DNA from: Pseudomonadota bacterium
GTDB taxonomy: Bacteria > Pseudomonadota > Gammaproteobacteria > Xanthomonadales > Xanthomonadaceae
Assembly: GCA_023392975.1 (NCBI GenBank)
Contig: JAEWNA010000334.1
Span: forward strand, 1 to 9,703
Length of the DNA: 9,703 nucleotides
Direction: 5' to 3'
The notes below the pieces were generated by a model. That model worked only from the letters and a program-made list of their open reading frames with translations, did no database searches and had not been told where the DNA came from. A program made the translations under genes and the position numbers. Shown in pieces: positions 1 through 7,783 of the stretch (positions are counted from its first letter, which is position 1; each line of letters starts with the position of its first letter).

Positions 1-215
1 GTGCGCGCCTCGACCACGATCCAGCCGTCGAGGCCGGCATCGTGGCCGCCGGCGGCGGAAGGCGCGACGAAGACGGCATGGTGCGGCGAAGCGCACAGCG
101 CGTCGAGTCGTGCGGCGAGCGTGTCCGTCGACGCGGGATAGCCCCACTCGGCCGCGAGCGCGGCGATCGCCTCGGCGTCGTCCGGTCGCGCGGGTCGCGG
201 CGGGACGCCTGCCAT
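1..215 (-). CDS. GNAT-family N-acetyltransferase (N-terminal part; continues beyond the window)
   Basis: The first 71 residues are visible; the rest lies left of base 1. They open with a basic, proline-rich stretch, then PDDAEAIAALAAEWGYPAS (about residues 11-29), then TLAARLDAL, then HHAVFVA (45-51) and GLDGWIVVEA (61-70). This order (acidic start of helix 1, a GYP turn, a second helix, then the first beta strands ending in GW) is the usual N-terminus of GNAT acetyltransferases, which move an acetyl group from acetyl-CoA to an amine. The acetyl-CoA-binding loop (Q/RxxGxG/A) would lie in the missing part, so the substrate cannot be guessed. The ATG at 215 is 8 bp after the hemB stop, so the two are probably co-transcribed. 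The link looks like housekeeping co-location rather than a haem function. Family call likely; activity not established. Confidence 0.72.
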   Translation of the reverse strand, partial: MAGVPPRPARPDDAEAIAALAAEWGYPASTDTLAARLDALCASPHHAVFVAPSAAGGHDAGLDGWIVVEAR

Positions 216-223
216 CGGCGCGC

Positions 224-1216
224 TCAGTGCGCCTCGCGCAGCCAGCGCGCGGCGTCCAGCGCGAAGTAGGTGAGGATACCGTCACAGCCGGCGCGCTTGA
301 ATGCGACCAGCGCCTCCAGCGCGCAGGCGCGCTCGTCCAGCCAGCCGTTCTGCGCGGCGGCCTTGAGCATCGCGTACTCGCCGCTGACCTGGTAGGCGAA
401 GGTCGGCACGCCGAAGCGGTCCTTCACCCGGCGCACGATGTCCAGGTACGGCAGGCCCGGCTTCACCATGATCATGTCCGCGCCCTCGTCGAGGTCCAGC
501 GCGACTTCGCGCAGGGCCTCGTCGGAGTTGGCCGGGTCCATCTGGTACGAATACTTGTTGCCCTTGCCCAGCGCGCCGGCCGACCCCACGGCGTCGCGGA
601 ACGGGCCGTAGAAGCTGCTCGCGTACTTCGCGGCATAGCTGAGGATGCGGGTGTGGATGTGTCCGCCGGCTTCCAGCGCCTCGCGGATCGCGCCGATGCG
701 GCCGTCCATCATGTCGCTGGGGGCGACCACGTCGGCACCGGCACGGGCGTGCGACAGCGCCTGCTGCACCAGCGCTTCGACGGTCTCGTCGTTGATGACG
801 TAGCCGGTGTCGTCGAGCAGCCCGTCCTGGCCGTGGCTGGTGTACGGGTCCAGCGCGACGTCGGTGATCACGCCAAGCTCCGGGAAACGCGCCTTCAGCG
901 CACGCACTGCGCGCTGCATCAGACCCTCGTCGTCCCACGCGGCCACGCCGTCGAGCGACTTGGCCTCCGGTGCGGTCACCGCGAACAGCGCCAGCGCCGG
1001 CACACGCAGCTCGGCGGCCTGTTCGCCGACCTTCAGCAGCTCGTCGATCGACAGGCGCTCGATGCCGGGCATCGAGCCCACCGGCGCGCGACCGGGCAGT
1101 TCATGGACGAAGACCGGGTAGATGAGATCGTTCGCGGTCAGCACGTGTTCGCGCATGAGCCGGCGCGAGAACTCGCTGCGGCGCATGCGGCGGAGGCGGG
1201 TCATGGGATAGGTCAT
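224..1216 (-). CDS. hemB: Porphobilinogen synthase (delta-aminolevulinic acid dehydratase), Mg-type
   Basis: HemB condenses two 5-aminolevulinate molecules into porphobilinogen, an early cytosolic step of haem, sirohaem and cobalamin synthesis. The 330-residue protein is full length for the family. The Schiff-base lysines are K197 (YAAKYASSFYGPFR) and K252 (MIMVKPGLPYLDI), and YQVSGEYAM (275-283) follows as expected. The segment 119-132 reads DVALDPYTSHGQDG and lacks the cysteines of zinc-dependent enzymes. It matches the Mg-dependent class known from Pseudomonas. In-frame ATGs occur at 1264, 1225, 1216 and 1204. I chose 1216 because a TATCAT hexamer lies 7 nt before it, suggesting a leaderless transcript, and because the protein then begins just ahead of the conserved RLRRMRR...RRLMRE segment. 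The GNAT gene follows 8 bp downstream. Confidence 0.96.
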   Translation of the reverse strand: MTYPMTRLRRMRRSEFSRRLMREHVLTANDLIYPVFVHELPGRAPVGSMPGIERLSIDELLKVGEQAAELRVPALALFAVTAPEAKSLDGVAAWDDEGLMQRAVRALKARFPELGVITDVALDPYTSHGQDGLLDDTGYVINDETVEALVQQALSHARAGADVVAPSDMMDGRIGAIREALEAGGHIHTRILSYAAKYASSFYGPFRDAVGSAGALGKGNKYSYQMDPANSDEALREVALDLDEGADMIMVKPGLPYLDIVRRVKDRFGVPTFAYQVSGEYAMLKAAAQNGWLDERACALEALVAFKRAGCDGILTYFALDAARWLREAH

Positions 1217-1223
1217 GGCGCGC

Positions 1224-1229
1224 ATGATA
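1224..1229 (-). promoter_or_regulatory. hemB: Putative -10 element of a leaderless hemB promoter
   Basis: On the minus strand TATCAT is followed by 7 nt and then the ATG at 1216, so transcription would begin at or next to the A of the start codon. No Shine-Dalgarno-like sequence precedes that ATG. The -35 region is poor (AAATCC-like around 1247-1252). Inferred from spacing and hexamer match only. Confidence 0.4.
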
Positions 1230-1292
1230 CGCCCGGCGCACCGGGCGGATTTGAGCCCGCGCAAGACGCTGCGTCGCGCGCGATGCGCGGCC

Positions 1293-1298
1293 TACAAT
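1293..1298 (+). promoter_or_regulatory. Putative -10 element of a leaderless permease promoter
   Basis: TACAAT lies 6 nt before the ATG at 1305, in surroundings that are almost all G and C. This places the expected transcription start at the start codon. No purine-rich ribosome-binding sequence is present between it and the ATG. No good -35 hexamer is seen 16-18 nt upstream. The arrangement mirrors that of hemB on the other strand. Confidence 0.45.
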
Positions 1299-1304
1299 GC
1301 CGCG

Positions 1305-2162
1305 ATGCGACCTTCGCGCCCGCTGCCGCCACTCGCCCGTGCCTGCCTGGGCTTTCTCGCCGCGCTGGCGCTGCTGTGCTGGCTGGGGCCGCTGCTCATC
1401 GCCTTCGATCCGCACCGGCCCGACTGGGATGCGCTGTCGGTGGCGCCGGGCGTCGCGGGGCACTGGTTCGGCACCGATGCGATCGGCCGCGACGTGCTGG
1501 CGCGCACGCTGGCCGGCGGGCGGCTGTCGCTGACGGTCGGCCTGCTGTCCAGCCTGGTCGCGTTGGGGCTGGGGCTGGGCTTCGGCGCCAGCGCCGGCCT
1601 CGCCGGGGGCTGGGTCGAGCGGCTGATGCTGCGCGTGCTCGACATGTTCAGCGCGCTGCCTTTCCTGCTGATCGTGATCCTGCTGCTGACCCTGTTCGAG
1701 CGCTCGCTGGGGCTGCTGCTGGCGGCGATCGGCGGCTACGTGTGGATCGATCTCGCGCGGATCATGCGCGCCGAGGCCGCGCGCCTGCGCGAGCAGCCGT
1801 TCCTGCTGGCCGCGACCGCGATGGGCGCGAGCTTCGGCCAGCGCCTGCGCTGGCATGCGCTGCCGAACCTCTTGCCGCTGGCGTTCGTCTCGCTGGGGCT
1901 GATCCTGCCGCAGGCGATCCTCGTCGAGAGCTTCCTCGGCTTCCTCGGCCTGAGCGTGGACGAACCGTCCGCCAGTTGGGGCACGCTGCTGTCCGAGGGC
2001 GTGCAGGAACTCGACAGCGCGCCGTGGACGCTGCTGTTCCCGGCCGGCTTCCTGGTCGCGACGCTGGCGGCGTTCCAGTTCCTCGGCGACGCGTTGCGTG
2101 ACTGGCTCGACGTGCGCGGCGATGGGCGCATCGAGCCCGAACCCGAGTCGGCGGCCGCATGA
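1305..2162 (+). CDS. ABC transporter permease, OppC/DppC type (peptide/nickel class)
   Basis: An inner-membrane permease of 285 residues, near the usual length for OppC/DppC proteins. A first membrane segment (about 12-34) is followed by a periplasmic stretch. Then comes the family hallmark HWFGTDAIGRDVLARTLAGGRLSLTVGL (53-80; the GTD-x-x-GRDV core is strongly conserved) and further membrane segments around 79-100, 114-134, 136-152, 188-212 and 243-262. The cytoplasmic EAA loop that contacts the ATPase is at about 157-188 (EAARLRE...ATAMGAS...RWHALPN), and the C-terminal FLGFLGLSVDEPSASWGTLL is typical. The ATG at 1305 follows a TACAAT hexamer. It would pair with the fused ATPase downstream. 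These importers normally need an OppB-type partner permease and a substrate-binding protein, and neither is encoded here, so the substrate cannot be assigned. The stop at 2160-2162 overlaps an ATG at 2159. Confidence 0.92.
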   Translation: MRPSRPLPPLARACLGFLAALALLCWLGPLLIAFDPHRPDWDALSVAPGVAGHWFGTDAIGRDVLARTLAGGRLSLTVGLLSSLVALGLGLGFGASAGLAGGWVERLMLRVLDMFSALPFLLIVILLLTLFERSLGLLLAAIGGYVWIDLARIMRAEAARLREQPFLLAATAMGASFGQRLRWHALPNLLPLAFVSLGLILPQAILVESFLGFLGLSVDEPSASWGTLLSEGVQELDSAPWTLLFPAGFLVATLAAFQFLGDALRDWLDVRGDGRIEPEPESAAA

Positions 2163-2245
2163 GCAGCGCGATCGACCAGGGCCTGCGTGGCGACGCTGCG
2201 ACGACCGGTGCCGGACGCCGCCGTTCGCCGTCGATGCGTTGCTCG

Positions 2246-2288
2246 CCCCCCTCCCGACCTCCCCCTGCGCTGCGCGCAAGGGGAGGAG
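2246..2288 (+). repeat. Left copy of an inverted pair of C/G-tract hairpin repeats
   Basis: A pyrimidine-rich tract (CCCCCTCCCGAC) leads into a hairpin whose arms are CCTCCCC (2258-2264) and GGGGAGG (2280-2286). It is the reverse-oriented relative of the element at 2327-2365. The hairpin-plus-matching-tail layout resembles small dispersed repeats I associate with xanthomonad intergenic regions. Copy number elsewhere in the genome cannot be seen from this window. Confidence 0.7.
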
Positions 2289-2326
2289 CACCGCTTGCAT
2301 GGTGGACGGTGCACGGCGCATCGGCG

Positions 2327-2365
2327 CCCTCCCTTTCGCGAAGCGAAGGGGAGGGTCGGGGAGGG
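2327..2365 (+). repeat. Right copy of the inverted hairpin-repeat pair, carrying the ATPase ribosome-binding site
   Basis: Bases 2327-2355 form a 13-bp stem (one G-T wobble) with loop GAA; the arms begin CCCTCCC and end GGGAGGG. The tail TCGGGGAGGG (2356-2365) follows. The tail and stem together (2348-2365) are complementary to 2249-2264 of the left copy over 16 pairs, with two bulged G bases. The two copies therefore form an inverted pair with about 40 bp between them. Confidence 0.75.
2358..2365 (+). promoter_or_regulatory. Shine-Dalgarno sequence of the ABC ATPase, supplied by the repeat tail
   Basis: GGGGAGGG contains GGAGG (2360-2364), 6 nt before the ATG at 2371. Sequence and spacing are close to ideal. 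This supports 2371 as the ATPase start over any upstream codon. The same bases belong to the repeat tail and are complementary to two C-rich tracts upstream (2249-2255 and 2327-2333), so they could be masked in the mRNA. Confidence 0.7.
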
Positions 2366-2370
2366 ATCGT

Positions 2371-4151
<1,781 letters not shown>

Positions 4152-4155
<4 letters not shown>

Positions 4156-4553
4156 CGATCTCAGTGCCGCCACGACTCGTCGATCCGCTCAGCCGATACG
4201 AGGATCGCGACGAATTCCAGGTCGGACGCTTGCTGGTCCATGTCCTGCGGGCTGCGGGCGACGATGCCGACGTGGCGCGCGAACGTGCCGAAGGCATGCT
4301 GGATGCGCTGCAAGGTGCGTTCCCCGAGGTCTGCACCTTGGCCGGGCAGGCATCGGGCATCGATGGCGCGATCGAATGCATGGGGCTGTGGATCCACGTC
4401 GATGGCAGCGCGGATTACGAATGCACGTCGTTCGACGATGGGTGCGAGGAGATCTTCGTGACCGTGCATCGCGATCCGGGCGGTGCATTGCGCGTCGATT
4501 CCCTGCGGGATCTGCGCGAAGAGTCGGTCGGGCAATCGCCGCCGCTTTCGTAG
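4152..4553 (+). CDS. Hypothetical protein, 133 residues, coupled to the ABC ATPase
   Basis: The frame from the GTG at 4152 gives a soluble, acidic protein with no signal peptide or membrane segment. The GTG overlaps the ATPase stop (GTGA), a common coupling arrangement; a second GTG at 4164 is an alternative start. Visible segments are an N-terminal DPLSRYEDRDEFQVGRLLVH, a helical middle (ADVARERAEGMLDALQGAFPEV), then a beta-like part with GLWIHVDGSADYECTSFDDGCEEIFVTVHRD. Three cysteines are present, none in a metal-binding pattern. I do not recognise a family. The regular third-position GC, lack of internal stops and overlap support a real gene. Its position suggests co-expression with the transporter but says nothing about function. 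The stop codon lies within the left arm of an inverted repeat. Confidence 0.72.
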
Positions 4554-4646
4554 GCGCGATGGGAGTCGCGGCCCGGCGCGGCTTCAGGGGCGGCGGCGTT
4601 GCCTTGCCGGAAAGGCTTTCCGGTCGCGACTCACGTCGCTCCTACA
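4549..4646. repeat. Degenerate dispersed inverted repeat between convergent genes
   Basis: The left arm (4549-4573) and the reverse complement of the right arm (4622-4646) match at 20 of 25 positions, with a GTAGG...GAGTCGCG core. The right arm, GGTCGCGACTCACGTCGCTCC, read on the other strand begins TGTAGGAGCGACGTGAGTCG, a sequence style I recall as a widespread repeat in Xanthomonas and Lysobacter relatives. The element covers the last codon bases of the 4152-4553 gene and its TAG. Family assignment is from memory. Confidence 0.7.
4607..4623. terminator. Perfect palindrome, possible bidirectional terminator
   Basis: CCGGAAAGGCTTTCCGG has 8-bp arms around one central base. It lies between the convergent ends of the genes at 4553 (plus) and 4671 (minus). 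There is no T-run directly after it on either strand, so intrinsic termination is only a possibility; the position is the main argument. It is internal to the larger inverted repeat. Confidence 0.3.
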
Positions 4647-4670
4647 AAAACCGTAGCCTCGTGCCGTGCG

Positions 4671-4919
4671 TCAGACGATCCCGCCGCCCAGGCTCAGGCG
4701 CACCAGCGCGATGACGATCACGAGGCCGTTGAGCACGAGGCCGGCCTTGGCGCGGCCGTTCTTGCCGCTGGGGGTGAGCAGCACGCCGAGCGCGGCGATG
4801 ATCGCGCCGACGCCGGCGAACGGGATCCACAGCCAGTTGAGCCAGCCCAGCAGCGGGATCAGGCCGACGAACATCAGGATCATCGCGACGATGCCCCAGA
4901 GCAGGCTGATCAGACCCAT
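4671..4919 (-). CDS. Small integral membrane protein, 82 residues, function unknown
   Basis: Nearly all of the protein is hydrophobic: two adjacent membrane segments (about 3-24 and 26-48) with a G-x-x-P-x-x-G-W hinge between them, a short basic cytoplasmic loop (SGKNGRAKAGL, about 51-61) and a third segment to residue 78, ending in LGGGIV. I do not assign it to a named family. It resembles short hypothetical membrane proteins with a conserved KAGLVLNG-like loop, similar to the small membrane-domain proteins grouped near DUF4190. GAGGA stands 9 nt before the ATG at 4919, which fixes the start. A hairpin and a candidate promoter lie upstream. It is transcribed alone, away from the hairpin array and toward the unknown gene ending at 4553. 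Confidence 0.75.
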   Translation of the reverse strand: MGLISLLWGIVAMILMFVGLIPLLGWLNWLWIPFAGVGAIIAALGVLLTPSGKNGRAKAGLVLNGLVIVIALVRLSLGGGIV

Positions 4920-4966
4920 GGCAGTGTTTCCTCGGTAAGGGCCGCGGAAGCGCGGCCGGCGACTGC

Positions 4967-4995
4967 AACATGACTGCGCAGGGCCGCGGATTCAA
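4967..4995 (-). promoter_or_regulatory. Candidate sigma70-like promoter for the small membrane protein
   Basis: On the minus strand TTGAAT (4990-4995) and CATGTT (4967-4972) are separated by exactly 17 bp. The -35 matches consensus at 4 of 6 positions and the -10 at 3 of 6. A 7-bp hairpin with a four-base loop (4940-4957) would lie in the 5' leader, before the GAGGA ribosome-binding site. Weak hexamers, good spacing. Confidence 0.3.
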
Positions 4996-5095
4996 GTGTC
5001 GAAAGACAGGCCAGAGCAGCGGTTTTGAAACTTCACCCTTGAAGCGAGATTCGGTTCACGGCTCTGCTTTTGACCTGCCGGGGCCCCTGGTCGCG

Positions 5096-5302
5096 ACGGG
5101 CATCGCGGATCAGGCCCGCGAGGGCGCGCGGCAGGAGGCCGCGCGTTTTTCGACCAGCACACGGATGTGCTGTCGAAAAACCCCGCGATGCCCGTGGACC
5201 CGACGCGCAGCGTCGGGCGCGGACCGATGGGGTGTGCTTTCTTTGGGACACCCTATTCTTTGCACAAGCAAAGAAAGGTGACTCGCTCGCGGTAGCGAGC
5301 GA
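5096..5302. repeat. Chain of hairpins with a long-range closing stem (structured repeat or RNA-like element)
   Basis: A 13-bp perfect inverted repeat (5096-5108 with 5183-5195) encloses two hairpins: 5125-5145 (8-bp GC stem, loop AGGAG) and 5145-5181 (16-bp stem with one bulged C, loop CGGA). To its right follow 5199-5217 (8-bp perfect, loop GCA), 5227-5256 (9 bp, one wobble), 5256-5275 (8-bp perfect, loop ACAA) and 5283-5302 (8-bp perfect, loop GGTA). The motif CTTTGCACAAGCAAAG and the CTCGCTCGC hairpin resemble dispersed intergenic repeats I recall from Lysobacter-like genomes. Whether the element is transcribed is not shown by the sequence. Confidence 0.65.
5125..5150 (+). terminator. Intrinsic-terminator-like hairpin with T-tract (plus strand)
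   Basis: CGCGCGGC (5125-5132), loop AGGAG, GCCGCGCG (5138-5145), then TTTTT (5146-5150). This is the textbook form of a Rho-independent terminator reading rightward. No plus-strand gene ends just before it, so it may serve the repeat element itself or stop read-through antisense to xanB2. The T-tract is also the start of the next hairpin arm. Confidence 0.5.
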
Positions 5303-5332
5303 AACAAGGGAGTAACGGGAAGCCTTCAATGA

Positions 5333-5350
5333 ATGCCTGCTCTCAGGCAT
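5333..5350 (-). terminator. Hairpin over the xanB2 stop codon
   Basis: ATGCCTG (5333-5339), loop CTCT, CAGGCAT (5344-5350): a perfect 7-bp stem containing most of the TGA stop of xanB2 (5343-5345 on the minus strand). On the minus strand it is followed by TCATTGAAGG, which is not a strong T-tract, so termination here is tentative. Confidence 0.3.
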
Positions 5351-6365
5351 GCACGCCGTCGATCTCGACCGCCAGTTCGCGGCGGCAGATCGCGGCGTGC
5401 AGCACCACTCGCGGCACGCTGCTGCCGAAGCGGCCGTCGAGCGCGCGGGCGACGACCGGCAGGTCCTCGGCGTCGCGGACGTAGACCTTCAGCCGGGTGC
5501 CGCTGCCGAAGCCGGCGGGCAGGCCCGGGGCATGGCGGCGGGCCTCGGCGAGCAGGGCGTCGAAGTTGGCGAAGGTCTCGCCGATCTGCTTGAGCAGTTC
5601 GCCGGCGTGCTGCGAGGCGTGGCCGACCACGCTGGCGGTGCCGGAGAGCAGCAGCGGCATGGTGCTGCCCGGCGGGGGCAGCATGGCGCGGGCGAAGCTG
5701 GGCGATTGCGGGCCGTACTGGCGCGGGTACTTGTAGGCGCTGACCTGGCGCGGGTTCTCCACCGGGGTGCCGCGGCGGTCGGCCGACAGCCAGTACACCT
5801 GCAGCGTGCGCCGGCCGTCGCAGCGGCCGATCGCGGTGGCGGCGGGCAGCGCGGTGGTGTCGAACGTGCCCAGGCCGCGGGCGCGGCCGACGCAGAAGCG
5901 GCGGTAGCGTTCGGCGTCGCCGTCGCCGAGGGTGATGGCGTCGAGGTAGTTCCACATCCGCAGCAGGTGCGGCGTGCGGCTGCCGGCGACGAACTCGACC
6001 ATGCGCCGGTAGGCGCGCTCGGCGGCGTCGCTGATGTCGCTGTGGTCGGGATGCTCGCCCGGGGCCTCGTCGATCTCGATCGCGCCGAAGGTCAGGTGGC
6101 CGTCGCTGGCCCAGCGCACGATGCCGCGTTCGGCGTCGCCGTCGCGGCCGCAGTCGACCGGGCCAGCGCTGCGCCAGTGCTCGAACGGCGCCACGCCCCA
6201 GGGTTGCAGCGGCACCCGCAGGTAGCGCGGGTCGTCGCAGTCCGGGGCGTCGTCGCCGAAGCCGAACACGGCGAGGGTGTCGGGGCCGAGCAGCGCGTCG
6301 GGCGAAGGCGCCCGGAGGTAATCGACCGAAAGGGCGAAGGGAGGATGTTGCAGGGGACGACTCAT
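5343..6365 (-). CDS. xanB2: XanB2-type chorismatase (3-/4-hydroxybenzoate synthase of xanthomonadin biosynthesis)
   Basis: This 340-residue cytosolic enzyme belongs to the FkbO/Hyg5/XanB2 chorismatases, which remove pyruvate from chorismate. XanB2 members yield 3-hydroxybenzoate (aryl starter of xanthomonadin) and 4-hydroxybenzoate (also feeding ubiquinone). Family signatures in order are the N-terminal Rid-like half, MVEFVAGSRTPHLLRMWNYLDAI (about 122-144), the strongly conserved ENPRQVSAYKYPRQYGPQSPSFARA (203-227), SGTASVVGHASQH (241-253), and the C-terminal active-site strand CRRELAVEID (327-336), whose E334 fits the catalytic glutamate. Length and motifs are complete. The ATG at 6365 overlaps the halogenase-like gene's stop (ATGA), implying translational coupling. 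The divergent ACP/acyltransferase genes support pigment biosynthesis. The product ratio and subclass cannot be read from sequence alone. Confidence 0.93.
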   Translation of the reverse strand: MSRPLQHPPFALSVDYLRAPSPDALLGPDTLAVFGFGDDAPDCDDPRYLRVPLQPWGVAPFEHWRSAGPVDCGRDGDAERGIVRWASDGHLTFGAIEIDEAPGEHPDHSDISDAAERAYRRMVEFVAGSRTPHLLRMWNYLDAITLGDGDAERYRRFCVGRARGLGTFDTTALPAATAIGRCDGRRTLQVYWLSADRRGTPVENPRQVSAYKYPRQYGPQSPSFARAMLPPPGSTMPLLLSGTASVVGHASQHAGELLKQIGETFANFDALLAEARRHAPGLPAGFGSGTRLKVYVRDAEDLPVVARALDGRFGSSVPRVVLHAAICRRELAVEIDGVHA

Positions 6366-7783
6366 GCGGATTCCCGTGGGGTGTCCCGGAGCGCGGCCGT
6401 CCCTGCGGCGTCCGGTTGCAGCGTCTCGCCGCTGAAGCGGGCCCGGCGCTGGCGACGGCGCTGCCACCAGTCGCGCAGCGCCGCCGGCGCCATCGTCGCG
6501 GCGGTGAAGCGGTAGATCATGCGGAATGCGCGCAGCCGGCGCACGACGGCGGGGTTGTCGAACACGTCGCCGGCGAGCATCGAGATCACCGCCTGCTCGA
6601 TCTGCCAGACGTTGCGCGGGTTGGCGAACAGGTGGCGCATCACCGGCGTGGTGAAGCGATAGATGAACCAGGAGAACTCGCGCAGGCCGCGGTCGAAGTC
6701 GCGCTTGAGCGTCCGCTGCAGCGCGGCTTCGCGCGCCGGGTCGCGCAGGATCGCGTCGACCATGTGCGCGGCGCGCTCGGCGCTGTGCATCGCCAGGTAC
6801 ACGCCGGAGGAGAAGATCGGGTCGATGAACACGTAGGCGTCGCCGACCGTGGTCCAGCCGGGGCCGGTCATCCGGGTCGAGACGTAGGAATAGTTGCCGG
6901 TGGCGTGGACCGGGGCGACGCGCTCGGCGTCGGTCATCCGCTCCCAGACCGTCGGCATGCCGCGCAGGGTGTCGAGCAGGAACGCCTCGCTGTCGCCGCG
7001 CCGCCGCTTGAGATGCTCCGGCGAACACACCGCGCCGATGCTCATCACGTCGTCCGGCAGCGGGATCAGCCAGACCCAGCCGTCGGCGAAACGCTCGATG
7101 GTGATGTTGCCGGCGTTCTCGCCGTCGCGGCGGCGCACCCCGCGGAAGTGGCTGAACAGCGCGGCCGACTGGTGGCGCGGGTTCTTGCGCTTGAGCTTGA
7201 GCCGGTTGCCGAGGAAGGTGTCGCGGCCGCTGGCGTCGATGAGGTAGCGCAGGTCGATGGCGTATTCGGTGCCGTCGGCGGCGCGGGCCTTCGCGCCCTG
7301 CGGGCGGCCGTCGGGGCCGAAGTCCACCGCGGTCACGGCGACGCCGTCGCGGGCGTCGACCCCGGCTTCACGGGCGGCATCGAACAGTTCGGCGTCGAAC
7401 CGGTCCCGACGGACCTGGAAGGCGTGGGTGCAACCGGGCGTCAGCGCGCGGTCGAACCTGAACACGTGGGTGTCGCCCGGCCGGTCGGCCGGCAGCGGGA
7501 AATCGGCGCCGATCTTGCGCACCCCGATCGCCGCGATCCGGTCGAGCACGCCCAGGCGCTCCAGGATCGGCAGGTTCATCGGCAGCAGGGATTCGCCGAT
7601 GTGGAAGCGGGGGTGGCGGTCCTTCTCCAGCAGCAGGACCCGGCGCCCGGCCCTGGCCAGGACGATGGCCGCGGCGCTGCCGGCGGGGCCGCCGCCGATG
7701 ATCAGGACGTCGCATTCCAGGCGGGCCGGGGACGGTGTCGAAGGCACCATACGGTCGGCAGGGTCGCCGGACGGGACGCTCAT
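6362..7783 (-). CDS. FAD-dependent oxidoreductase, flavin-dependent halogenase-like (pigment cluster)
   Basis: A 473-residue flavoprotein. The FAD-binding GGGPAG (30-35) is followed by LLLEKD (51-56; E53 would bind the ribose). HIGESLLP (61-68) and RKIGADF (89-95) match the GESLLP...KxGxxF pattern of flavin-dependent halogenases, making K90 the candidate catalytic lysine. GWVWLIPLP (235-243) contains the WxWxIP motif of that class. VGDAYVFIDPIFSSGVYLAM (313-332) is the second FAD-binding region. The C-terminal 110 residues are helical and basic. Together these fit a halogenase acting on an aryl intermediate; xanthomonadins are brominated, and the gene is coupled to xanB2. A non-halogenating reductase or hydroxylase of the same fold is the alternative. 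The start at 7783 follows a weak AGAAG; ATGs at 7816/7813 and 7750 are alternatives. Confidence 0.87.
   Translation of the reverse strand: MSVPSGDPADRMVPSTPSPARLECDVLIIGGGPAGSAAAIVLARAGRRVLLLEKDRHPRFHIGESLLPMNLPILERLGVLDRIAAIGVRKIGADFPLPADRPGDTHVFRFDRALTPGCTHAFQVRRDRFDAELFDAAREAGVDARDGVAVTAVDFGPDGRPQGAKARAADGTEYAIDLRYLIDASGRDTFLGNRLKLKRKNPRHQSAALFSHFRGVRRRDGENAGNITIERFADGWVWLIPLPDDVMSIGAVCSPEHLKRRRGDSEAFLLDTLRGMPTVWERMTDAERVAPVHATGNYSYVSTRMTGPGWTTVGDAYVFIDPIFSSGVYLAMHSAERAAHMVDAILRDPAREAALQRTLKRDFDRGLREFSWFIYRFTTPVMRHLFANPRNVWQIEQAVISMLAGDVFDNPAVVRRLRAFRMIYRFTAATMAPAALRDWWQRRRQRRARFSGETLQPDAAGTAALRDTPRESA

Larger units (their letters stand above)
4920..5342. other. Gene-free stretch between the membrane protein and xanB2
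   Basis: I see no credible gene in these 423 bp. The left part holds the leader and candidate promoter of the membrane protein and an 11-bp direct repeat (AGGGCCGCGGA at 4938 and 4980). The middle (about 5000-5095) contains a 5-bp hairpin at 5031-5044 and nothing else I can name. The right part is the chain of hairpins described separately. Open frames across it have no codon bias and run through hairpin arms. Confidence 0.6.

Noticed and set aside
110..2101. Very long plus-strand open frame (663 codons) across hemB and the permease
   Set aside because: It is antisense to hemB and out of frame with the permease, rich in Arg/Ala/Gly, with no family motif. It is a product of high GC and few stops.
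2098..2370. Earlier start for the ATPase
   Set aside because: The frame is open upstream but runs through permease and repeat DNA. The ATG at 2371 has an ideal ribosome-binding site and begins right at the ABC fold.
4970..5315. Short open frames (about 65-105 codons) on both strands in the hairpin array
   Set aside because: They cross hairpin arms, have no ribosome-binding sites or codon bias, and no recognisable product. Such translated repeats are often mis-annotated as hypothetical proteins.
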